A DNA stretch of 64,000 nt from positions 37,014,093 through 37,078,092 of the forward strand of contig OX393554.1 of the NCBI GenBank assembly GCA_947650365.1, in the 5' to 3' direction. How positions within the stretch are numbered: the stretch's first letter is position 1; the number at the start of each line of letters is the position of its first letter. The position numbers and the translations under genes are program-made. Shown here one piece after another: positions 39,601-49,571 of this stretch. The notes beneath the pieces are model-generated. The model did not search any database, had not been told where the DNA came from, and was given only the letters and a program-made list of their open reading frames with translations. This DNA comes from Chamaelirium japonicum. Taxonomy: Eukaryota; Streptophyta; Magnoliopsida; Liliales; Melanthiaceae.

Positions 39601-41346
39601 CACTACCTGTATGGAGAAGACTTTGAGATGTATTGTGATCATAAGAGTCTGAGGTATATCTGTACCCAGAAGGACCTGAATCTTCGACAGAGGAGGTGGA
39701 TTGAGGTCTTGAAGGACTTCAACTACAATTTCTTTTATCACCCTGGGAAGGCTAATGTAGTGGCAGATGCGCTCAGCAGGAAGTTCAAGAGCAAGATGTC
39801 TCGACTGATTGCAGATAGACAGAGTTTTATTATAGCAGTTGAAGGGTATGACCTGTTGGTGCGAGAGGATCCCGCTAGTACTCGATTATTCAGTGTGCGG
39901 GTGCAGCCTACGTTGGTCAAACAAGTGATAGCCTCCCAGGCAGATGATGAGGAGTTGGAGGAGATGCGTTCTCGACTGATAAAGGGAGAGGCAGTAGAGG
40001 ACTGGTCGCTTGATTCTGATGGCGGACTGAGGTATAAGAGGAGGCTATGTCTACCGAAGAACCTGGAGATTCGAGAGGAGGTTCTAACAGCGGCGCATCG
40101 CTCTCGATACATGGTACACCCTGGCAGTACCAAAATGTACCGAGACTTGAAGAGCCAATTCTGGTGGAATGGCATGAAGAGAGATGTAGCTGAGTTTGTG
40201 GCCAAGTGTCTGACCTGTCAGCAGGTTAAGGCAGAACACCAGAAGCCTGCGGGACCCCTTCATCCCCTTCCTGTCGCAGAGTGGAAGTGGGAGCACATCA
40301 CGATGGACTTCGTCTCGGGGTTGCCTCTAACCAGGAGCAAGCATGATTCAGTATGGGTGATTGTGGATAGACTGACCAAGTCTGCCCACTTCCTTCCAGT
40401 CCGAACGACTTCCTCTTTATCGGAGCTGAGCAGACTCTACATTGCAGAGATAGTCAGATTGCATGGGATTCCAGTGACCATTATCTCTGATCGAGATCCC
40501 AGGTTTGTCTCAGGGTTCTGGAAGAGTTTGCAGACTGCGTTGGGGACCCAGCTCAGCTTTAGCACAGCCTTCCATCCCCAGACAGACGGTCAATCAGAGC
40601 GGACCATCCAGATATTAGAAGACATGCTTCGGGCGTGTTCTATAGACTTCGGAGGTAGCTGGGATAAGCACTTGCCCTTGGTGGAGTTCTCGTATAACAA
40701 TAGCTATCAGGCGAGCATTGGCATGGCTCCCTATGAAGCTCTGTATGGGAGGCCTTGTCGATCCCCCATCTGTTGGGCAGAGGTTGGAGAGCGTAGTCTT
40801 CTGGGACCAGACTTAGTGCAGGAGACTACAGAGAAGATACAGGTTATCAGAGAAAGGCTCCGCACAGCTCAAAGTAGACAGAAGAGTTATGCGGATATTC
40901 GTAGACGGCCCCTTGAGTTTGAGGTCGGTGACCATGTCTTTCTGCGGGTTTCCCCTAAGCGTGGTGTCTTTCGGTTCGGAAAGAAGGGAAAACTAGCACC
41001 GAGGTTTACGGGACCGTTCGAGATTCTAGATCGAGTCGGAGAGGTGGCGTATCGTCTGGCGTTGCCACCTCGACTCTCAGCAGTGCACCCAGTGTTCCAC
41101 GTGTCGATGCTCCGGAGGTACATGCCAGACCCGACACATGTACTAGATTGGCAAGACTTGGAGCTAAATGCCGATGCCACTTTTGAGGAGCGGCCGATCC
41201 GTGTTTTAGCTTCCGAAGATAGGGTGCTTCGCACCAAGACCATCAAGATGGTCAAGATTTTGTGGAGTCATCGAGGTGAGGACGAGGCCACTTGGGAAGT
41301 GGAGTCCGATATGTTGCGATTGTACCCTGATCTCTTTGATGTTTGA
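36639..41346 (+). CDS. Gag-Pol polyprotein of the inner chromodomain element, predicted spliced
   Basis: Translation is taken from ATG 36639, the first ATG after a TTTTTGCAG string. Gag: Gln-rich N-terminus (residues 20-75), capsid-type domain (about 85-260, with [14 protein letters not shown]) and zinc knuckle [14 protein letters not shown] (about 310-323). The continuous frame stops at 37893-37895. If 37870-37984 is removed, the frame runs on as 1530 residues. Protease has the LFDTGS active site (near 424). Reverse transcriptase has FVDDVLIFS (near 752). RNase H has VVYTDAS (near 896). Integrase has an H-H-C-C zinc site (about 1100-1150) and the catalytic Asp, Asp and Glu in MDFVSG, ISDRDP and QSERT. 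A chromodomain is at the C-terminus (about 1476-1530), with [14 protein letters not shown]. Chromodomains direct integration to particular chromatin. No broken motif is seen. Confidence 0.9.
37870..37984 (+). other. Predicted 115-nt intron between gag and protease
   Basis: It begins GTAGCC, a weak donor, and ends TATTGCCTTAG, a good acceptor. TATAACTAC near 37965 could serve as the branch site. It is AT-rich and has stops in the gag frame. Removal joins codon-phase 1 to phase 1 exactly, producing Gly at the junction and a continuous protein from the gag tail into the protease. Without removal, pol has no ATG before the protease motif; the first codon of the pol open frame region is GTG. An alternative is that this is a later insertion or a frame-preserving degraded linker. 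Confidence 0.6.
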
Positions 41347-41384
41347 TTTCTGATTCTAACTAATTTTCGAGGACGAAAATTTCT

Positions 41385-41399
41385 TTAAGGTGTGTAGGT
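41385..41399 (+). other. Polypurine-tract position of the inner element, atypical
   Basis: TTTAAGGTGTGTAGGT stands directly before the 3' LTR, where a purine run is expected. Three Ts interrupt the purines. The upstream TTTTCGAGGACGAAAATTTC block is the usual sequence at this place in chromodomain elements, so the position is right although the tract is poor. Confidence 0.55.
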
Positions 41400-42313
41400 T
41401 GTAACACCTGTGGTGTTAAATTTGGGAATAATAAAAGTTCACCTTGGGTATTTTCGTCATTCTTAGTCAGACTTTTTCTGGAAGAATAAGTCGTAAACCC
41501 ATGAAATATTTTACGTTCACTTTTGCTATGGCTTCGAACAGGTCGCAATGGCGCATCCCGTGCAGTAATCGGGTGTATGCGCAGCTAGTTTCGGCAGTTC
41601 GGTAGTTATACCCTAGAATATCTATAAATTAACTGACATTTAATATTGTTTGATATTGCCACGGAAGTTCGGGTAATCGGATCGCAGCAAGGCTGGATAA
41701 GTTGGGTGGGGATCTGAGAGACCTTTTCAACGAGCCTGAGCTGGGGTCGATCCGATGCCTGGGTGATGAGTAATTGCTATTTTAAATTTTAAGTATTTCT
41801 TTCTTTTCAAGAGATCCATAAGTCAGAAAATTGTGTATCAAGCGCCGACGCGTTCATGTCGACGAGAGCTTTCCAATGAATCCTCTTAGGCCCAATTCTG
41901 ACATCCTATTTATAAGCTACGACTAATTATCCTTTTCAGCCCAGTAGGTACTCGAATCGCACCCGGGTTCGTACCGAGCCCACTTCAAGGCGCGGGACCG
42001 AGCCTGACCAACCCAAGGACCTGACTTCTAACCTCCTAGATGGCTTTAAGGCTCATAATTATCCCTCCCCAAGGTTTTAAATGTTAAAATTCAGATGGGG
42101 AGGATCAAGCAAGATTTGGAGTAATAAGCCCAACATCTTCCGTTCCTTTTTTTCATTCCTCTTCATTAGGAATTAAGGGGTTAACAACTGATCTTTTAAA
42201 CCTTCTTTAATTACCACCATTAACAACCTACTTCTATACTTCTGTCTTCATGAAGAATCTAGAGAGAGAAAGAGAACGGTAGAACCAAGAGAGAGAGAGA
42301 GAGTTATATAGAG

Positions 42314-42362
<49 letters not shown>

Positions 42363-45144
42363 GGAAGGAGTTGCAGCGGCCCGACGATCCACGCAGCGGC
42401 GAGCCACTCCGAAACCGAACCCGAACCCATCAGGTAGTCCTCCCCTCCTCCTCCTTTCTCTTCTTCGTTGTAACCACCGGCGACCCATCGGCACTCCGCG
42501 ACCCAAACCCATCCACGGTCCTCTCCTACCTTAGCCGCGGCCCACTCGGGTGAACGCCACCGCGACCCCATCTCCGGTCCTCGTCGGGAGGACAAAACCC
42601 CAGGCTCGACCGGCGATCGCCGGAGCAAAACCAAACCCAAACCCAAAACCCGCGGAACCCTCCGGCCAAAGCCTTCTCGGGCTTCGATGGAACGCATGTT
42701 ACCTTCTCCCGCGTCTTCCCCGCGGGGGAGACCGGCCGGGCACCGCCGGCGCCACCCCAAGCCACCGGAGCCGAGCACCCCGCGGCCATGCATGGCTTCC
42801 CTTCCTCTTCCACGAGTTGGGTGGGGATCCCATAATGGTCACAAGCGGACTCTAACGAATCCGAAGGTGTCGGGGTGTCTGGGAGACCACAATCCCATGT
42901 CCGAGCGGCATGGAGTGGTCGAGAAAAATGGTGCCGTAGTGATGGGTTCACAGTGAACCCATTCCTCTGTTTTCCTTTGTTGAAGAAGAAGAGGACAAGG
43001 GTGGCATTTCTTGAATTGTTATCAACCCAAACTTAACCCATTAATAACTCAACCCTGAATCCAGACCCGACCCGACTGCACAGCAACCCGACCCACCTTA
43101 AGTGCACAGTAGACCCGATCCGAACAGCAGACCAGACCCGACCCGCAGACCCAACCTGATAACACAGACCCGATCCAGCAGTGAACCGGTCTGGTTCACC
43201 TGAACCAGACCCTTAAACCGACCAGAAATTGGTTTAGCCGCCATTTCTTCGTCCGATCTCGGAATCGAACGAAACCAGCGGCATTACGACCGGCTCGGAA
43301 AATCCTACCTGTTGGACATAGTTAGGTACAGTAATAATACTGTATAGTATCCCCTTTTATCCATGAACCCGATCTAGTCGGTGCACTGTGGCTTGACCGC
43401 CAATTCTCCGTCCGATCTCGGAATTGGACGAAACCAGTGGTATCGTGCTCAGATCATCGATGCCGATATATTAAACCTAGTTTGGGACCCTATAGACCCC
43501 TTTACCCTATTGAACCGATCATAGACCGGTTTTCACCGGTTCGACCCTAAAACCTCCGACCGAAGTCGGATTCGAGCGAGACCAGATCCCATGGGTCCCT
43601 CATCCCTAAACCAATATTTTTAGAACCCTAGTTTGACTAATTTATGGATATAACAACTTATACATTTTAAATCATGGTGGTCAGTTCCTCCTTCGACGGT
43701 ACACCGGACCGATAGGCGTAAGGAGCGTGGACTACCGAGCTATTCTCCAGGTGAACATGATTAATTCTATTCTAGTTAGAGTAGATGGTAGTCGTATCTA
43801 TAAAATAATAAATAAAACCGTATGTGGCATAGTATGTCCAATGCATGCAGGCGGGAAACCGGTACTCCATGTGGGAGGTGGGCATACTATCCCTTACCTC
43901 GGAATAGTCATGCATGTAATATTTTGATAGCTGTAACGGTGATTGACTCAACCTAGATTCACACTAGGATGCATGCAAACAAGTAGATACTTGTACTGAT
44001 TATTTATTAATATTCTGTTGAATGACTGTGTTTGGTGACCATGGGTCGCATGGTGCAGTCTAATTGCTATTGAGCAACGAAGACTGGTGGTCTCAGTGGA
44101 GAGACCGGTGGTCTCAATGGAGAGACTGGTGATTGTACTTCCTCAGTTGAGGTTCTCTTCCCAGAGGGAAGACTCACTACTCACGGGCATGGGTAGGGGA
44201 CCCGAGTGCACAGGATGGGAGGTGAACCACCGCCTGTGCATAATCCGAATCAAGTAGGTAGGGTCACAGGGTTGGGCACGCGGTAAAGCCCCTAGTGGCC
44301 TAGTAGTCCACCCCTGGGTAATGACCCCGAAAAGCAAGGTGGGCGGGAGTGCCCCGTGGTGAAAGACCAAGCCCCCTTATGGCCATATGGGTATTTCTGG
44401 CTCTCCAAGGACACTTGGACCCAGGTTTCTGTTGGCAGACTCAGTTAGAAAACTGCCGGTTCACTTTAGGAGTAGGTAGAACTAACCTTCGGTAATTAGT
44501 TACATACTTTTGATCTGGATGATTATTTGTCTTATATATACTAGTTGTAGTTGTAATATAGTAGAATTGTCATATGTAACTAGTTCATTTCACTTACTTG
44601 CAATATATGTATGTGTATGTTGTCGCCCTCGTAGACTTCTAGAAGGGCAGGGTATGACTATGGTTTACCTTAGCTAGTTTAGGGTTAACTGTTCACTGAG
44701 TTTACCTAGTAAACTCACCCCGTTGTTGCACACTCTTTTCAGGTACCGTAGATCCTTCTCAGACGCTTCCTAGAGGATCTTAAATAACTATCGAGAGAGG
44801 ACACTAGAGCTATTAGCTAGTTTTTATTACTTCCAGTTGGTTATGTAATAATTATGGAACTATGTTTTAGATGCTCTGAATAATGCCAGAATTAGTAATG
44901 TTTCCCTTGGTAAGCTTCTTCTCAAAGCTTCATGCCCGGTAGGCCTTTCCTCAAGGCCAAGCTATTGGTAGGCTTCTCCTCAAAGCCATTCCCTATCAAC
45001 TAGTAAATAGTTAATGATAAATTAATAATAAATAACTAAATAATAAAATCAACCTCGCAACCTTACAACATCGACTTACCCTTATAACCCCATCACCCCC
45101 GGGTTTGACGGGTTTACCCATGTAGTCAGATCCGGGGCGTGACA
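41400..45144 (+). repeat. 3' LTR of the inner element
   Basis: It is 3745 bp, the same length as the 5' LTR and identical in all lines I compared except A at 41988 against G at 33385. Confidence 0.95.
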
Positions 45145-45685
45145 ACTCAGCGTAGCGCCCTTGTATCGGTTGGACTTAGGCGAAGCGCCGTTTCAGTCGA
45201 ACCTACGTATCGGGACACATAGCTTTGTACCGTTGCAGGTTAGTCGGCCGTGTCGCAACGCGAACCGAACTAACTGTGGCGAGGCACTAGTGCATGTGTC
45301 CTTACGTGACAACGGGAGCACATGCGATGCCAATGATTCGGAGTACTCAGCGTAGCGCCCTCGTATCGGTTGGACTTAGGCGAAGCGCCGTTTCAGTCGA
45401 ACCTACGTATCGGGACACGTAGCTTTGTACCTTTGCAGGTTAGTCGGCCGTGTCACAATGCGAACCGAACTAACTGTGGCGAGGCACTAGTGCATGTGTC
45501 CTTACGTGACAACGGGAGCACGTGCGATGCCAATGATTCGGAATACTCAGCGTAGCGCCCTCATATCGGTTGGACTTAGGCGAAGCGCCGTTTCAGTCGA
45601 ACCTACGTATCGGGACACGTAGCTTTGTACCTTTGCAGGTTAGTCGCCGTGTTGCAACGTGAACCGAACTAACTACGGGATAGGA
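45145..45685. repeat. 200-bp satellite-like array, right part
   Basis: Continuation of the array after the inner element. Landmarks at 45164, 45364 and 45564 keep the 200-bp period, and the last unit fades after GAACCGAACTAACTACGGG. Together with the left part there are about 7.5 to 8 units. Confidence 0.95.
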
Positions 45686-45768
45686 TAGGATTTGAAGTTG
45701 AATTTAATAGACTTATTGAATCTGAAGTGTCAGCCCCCTTTTCATTGATAACTTGGTGGAGATTACAT

Positions 45769-46554
45769 TCATTGATAAAACTTCTTAAGATGTGATGCAT
45801 TCCATGCTCTTGGTAGTCGCTGTCCTTCCGGCGTCACTAGTCGGTACGAACCTTTCCCTCCGACCGACTCGACAATGTATGGTCCTTCCCAGTTCGGAGC
45901 GAACTTGCCGCTGCCATGTTCCTTTGTGTTTGGGAAGACCGCTCTTAGAACAAGTTCTCCGACGCTGAACTGTCTTCTGCTAACCTTTCGGTCGAAAGCT
46001 GACTTGATCTTTTGTTGGTAGTTGGCGATGCGTACGGCTGCTTGATCACGAAGTTCGTCTGTGCAATCGAGGTCGCCGATGCGAAGTTCCTCGTTGATCT
46101 CTCGTTCGATTGCGAGGGACTTGATAGTTGGGCATATGGCTTCGGTTGGCAGAACTGCTTCTGACCCGTAAGTTAGACGAAAGGGTGAAAATCCGGTCGA
46201 TCGTCGAGGTGTGGTTCGATACCCCCACAGCACCTCAGGAAGGACTTTCTCCCAGAGCCCTTTCTTGTCTTCTAACTTCTTCTTAAGTATGTCGAGGATG
46301 GCCCGGTTGGAGGCTTCCGCTTGACCGTTGCACTGAGGGTATCTCGGGGTTGAATAGAAGAGTTTGATCCCATACTCTTGGCAAAAGCTCCGGAATTTGT
46401 CCGAGTCGAATTGTGCTCCATTGTCAGCAATAAGCACTTGGGGCGTGCCGAATCTTGAGAAGATGTTCTTCCTGACAAATTTGATGACTTCATCGTCTGT
46501 TTCACGGAAGAGAGGCACAGCTTCAACCCATTTAGTGAAGTAGTCAGTTGCCAA
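45769..46554 (-). pseudogene. Integrase, C-terminal part, outer element (frameshifted)
   Basis: 261 residues that continue the integrase in a different frame from the upstream pol. They contain ATDYFTKWVEAVPL, the second catalytic Asp in IADNGAQF and the Glu in NGQAEASNRA, then the C-terminal GKFAPNWEGPYIV fold typical of Tat integrases. The N-terminal zinc site lies in the previous frame. The segment that should hold the first catalytic Asp is missing at the junction near 46566-46574. The protein would normally insert the cDNA into chromosomes; this copy should be inactive. Confidence 0.9.
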
Positions 46555-49085
46555 CAGTAGGTACTTCTTCTTGCTGGGAGATGAATTGATCGAGCGTGCC
46601 GTTGGCAGGGTTCACACTTCTGGACGAACTGTCGTGCGTCTTTGGCCATAGTGGGCCAATAGTAGCCTTGGAGTTTGACTTTCCCTTCGAGGGATCTGCC
46701 ACCAGAATGGTTACCGCAAGCTCCGGCATGGATGTCTGCTAATATCATCTCCACTTGTCCGAGGCTGATGCATTTGAGAAGGATTCCACTGTGGGACTGG
46801 AAATAGAGATCGTCTCCTTCAAGGCGATAGAGAGGGAGTTTTCTTTGCAATCGTCTGGCTTGAATCGGGTCTTCCGGCATTTTATTGTACTTGAAGAAGT
46901 TAAGGATTGGCCATCTCCAATCTGACTGATCTTCACTTAAGGCGTAAGTGAAGATCGGTTGCCTCCAACCCTTCCTTCCGTTCGCCGTGGCGATAACTCC
47001 GCGTTGCTCAAGGTTTGCCTTGGGTAACTCTTGGTATTCGATGTTGACGTGGCGTTGATTGACTGGATCTCCCAACACTGAAGCAGCATTGGCGAGGGCA
47101 TCAGCTTTGCGATTGTCTGCCCTTGGTATTTGGAGGAATTTGATGTCTGTGAACTGCTTCTTGAGGTGTTGTACGAGGTCGAGATAGTGCAGCATCATTT
47201 CACCTCGTGCTGCGTAATCCCCATTGATCTGTCTGATGACCAACTGGGAATCACTATAGACGTCGAGGTGCTCTACCCCCAGTGCTTGAGCAGTCTCCAA
47301 TCCTGAGACAAGAGCTTCGTACTCGGCTTCATTATTGGTGGCATTGAACCCGAGGAGGATAGCTTTCTCCAGGTGGTCTAGTTCGGGGGATATTAGAACT
47401 ATCCCAATTCCTGAGCCCATGGCACTTGATGCTCCGTCGGTATAGAGCTTCCATCGTGATATGGTCACTGATGGAGCCTCGAGGTTCGAACAAGGGGCCT
47501 GCGGGCCTGGACTGAAGTGTTCCTCATCTTTATCGTTGAGGTGCATCTCGGGATCATCTTCAAGGGCGATAGAATCTTCTACGGGGAAGTCTGCCAGAAA
47601 GTCGGCTATGGCTTGCCCTTTGACAGAAATACGAGGCTCGAATTGGATACCGAGTGAACTCATTTCGATTACCCATTTGGTCATCCGACCGGCTCGACCA
47701 GTCTTGTCGAGTATGTCTTTGAGAGGATGCTCGGAAGAGACGGTAACTAGGTGGGATTCGAAGTAGGGGCGAAGTCGTCGAGAGGCTGTTAGCAGAGCCA
47801 AAACAATTTTTTCTATCTTCGAGTAGCGAGTTTCAGCCGGCAGGAGGGTGTGGCTGGTATAGTAGACAGGACGTTCGATGGCATCCCTTCTGCTGACCAG
47901 GACTGCACTGATGGCTTGACCAGTGACGGCGAGATAGATCCATAGGGGTTCCGCTAGCAACGGTGCTGTCAGGATGGGGGACTGAGTGAGATAGAACTTG
48001 ATGCTTTGAAAAGCTTGTTCACAAGTCGTGTCCCATCCTGATGTGTCAGCCCTGCGGAGTTTGTCGAAGAAGGGCTTGCATTTGTCGGAGGATTTGGATA
48101 CGAATCGATTGAGTGCTGCTAGCCTTCCCGTGAGTCGTTGAACTTCTTTTTGATTAGAGGGTGATGGCATGTCGAGTATTGCTCGAATTTGATCGGGATT
48201 TGCTTCGATGCCTCTTCTAGTTACTAGATGACCCAGGAACTTTCCAGATTGTACTCCAAAAGCGCATTTGGCTGGATTCAGCTTCATGCGGTATCTTCTC
48301 AGGATTTGAAATGTTTCGGCGAGGTCAGCGAGGTGTTCCGCTCGAGTTTGGCTTTTGGTAAGCAGATCATCAACGTAGACTTCGACGTTGCGACCGATCT
48401 GTTCTTTGAACATCTTCGTGACTAGCCTTTGGTAGGTTGATCCCGCATTTTTAAGGCCAAAGGGCATGACGTTGTAGCAGTAGAGACCCCTATCCGTCAC
48501 GAAGCATGTCTTCTCTTGATCATCCCGATGTAGGGGGATTTGATTGTAGCCCGAGTATCCATCCATGAAGGATAGTAGCTCGTGCCCAGCGGTGGCGTCT
48601 ACGAGTCTATCTATCCTGGGCATGGGGAAGGGATCTTTAGGACATGCTTTGTTGAGGTTGGTGAAGTCGATGCAGACTCTAATCTTCCCATTCTTCTTCG
48701 GAACAGCGACTATGTTTGAGATCCAAGTTGGATACTCAACTTCGCGGATGAAGCCAACAGCAAGTAACTTGTCGATTTCTTCTTGAACTGCAATTAGTCG
48801 CTCCGGTTTGATGGTTCGTGGCTTCTGTTTGATTGGGTGCGCTCCTTCTTTGATTGTGAGTCGATGACACGCATCGTCTGGATTGATCCCGGGCATGTCT
48901 TCAAAATTCCAAGCGAAAACATCAGCGTTGGATTTGAGGAATGAAACCATATCTTGCGCTTCTTCACTATTCAGGCCAGTGCCGATGAAAGTCTCTCGAG
49001 GGGGACTACCGTTGCCGAGGTCAACTCGAACAATTTCTTCGACTGAGGGTGGAGCCTCCCATTCCAGAGGTGCAGGCTCAGGCAT
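46555..49085 (-). pseudogene. Pol: reverse transcriptase, RNase H, second RNase H, integrase N-terminus (outer element)
   Basis: The open frame from the Met at 49085 runs on out of register to 46272, but homology to integrase ends near 46575. Reverse transcriptase: IRVCIDFTNLNKACPKDPFP and the active-site EVYVDDLL (near residue 233). The first RNase H (about 390-510) has IYLAVTGQAISAVLV where the first catalytic Asp would be, so it looks degenerate, as is usual in this lineage. The second RNase H (about 543-680) keeps YTDGASS, NNEAEYEAL, YSDSQLV and ADNRKADALA, which supply the acidic residues. The integrase zinc motif ends in CEPCQRHA (near 823). The frame is the same as gag and protease upstream. 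Confidence 0.9.
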
Positions 49086-49103
49086 TGGGGGCTCCCTTGA
49101 TTG

Positions 49104-49571
49104 CTATCTGGTCGAGGGACCGGCTTCGCTAGCAGAACGCTTTGCTGGCGTAGCCTTGGGTGTTGATTGATTTCGCGCGGCCGCTGCTTCGCATGATCTT
49201 CCCGTTTGTTGACTCCCTCGGATGCATCTGATACCCTCTTCAGTTGGGAATTTGAGGAGTTGGTGATTAGAGGAGGAGACAGCATTGATCTGATGAAGGA
49301 AAGGCCTGCCTAGAATGGCATTGTAGTTTGACGTCCCCTCGACTACAGCAAAACGGACGGACACTCGCATATCGCTACTGATATCGAGTGTAAATTTTGC
49401 TTCGCCCATCGTCATGCTCTGCTCTCCGTTGAAGCCGGTAATGATGGTCGGGATTATGTCAAGACTCTCGTACTTATGACCGAGACGTTTGAAGCAATCA
49501 GAGAACATGATGTCGATGGAGCTACCGGTATCAATGAGGATCCGGTTGACCGAGCTCCCATCAACCATGAG
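49104..49571 (-). pseudogene. Aspartic protease segment, outer element
   Basis: About 155 residues between two in-frame stops. The active site is LIDTGSSIDIMF, followed by the ILGRPFL motif typical of retroviral-type aspartic proteases in plant gypsy elements. The downstream stop is TAG at 49104-49106, followed by CAATCA. It separates the protease from reverse transcriptase by only six codons. Both stops lie in one continuous frame with gag and pol, so this was originally one polyprotein. Confidence 0.85.

Larger units (their letters stand above)
32797..45144 (+). mobile_element. Chromodomain Ty3/gypsy retrotransposon, Tekay/Del-like (inner element, intact)
   Basis: It is bounded by 3745-bp LTRs (TG...CA) and a perfect ACTCA duplication; total length is 12348 bp. 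In order on the plus strand: LTR, tRNA-Met primer-binding site, gag with zinc knuckle, protease, reverse transcriptase, RNase H, integrase with C-terminal chromodomain, polypurine tract, LTR. The two LTRs keep an exact 8603-bp offset throughout, so there is no net indel. By reading I found one substitution (G at 33385, A at 41988). All catalytic motifs are present. These facts indicate a very young copy that may still be competent. The clade assignment rests on the chromodomain and the pol motifs. Confidence 0.97.

Noticed and set aside
46272..46554. Last 90 or so residues of the long pol frame of the outer element
   Set aside because: They are out-of-frame translation after the integrase deletion. 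The true frame is the overlapping integrase C-terminus.
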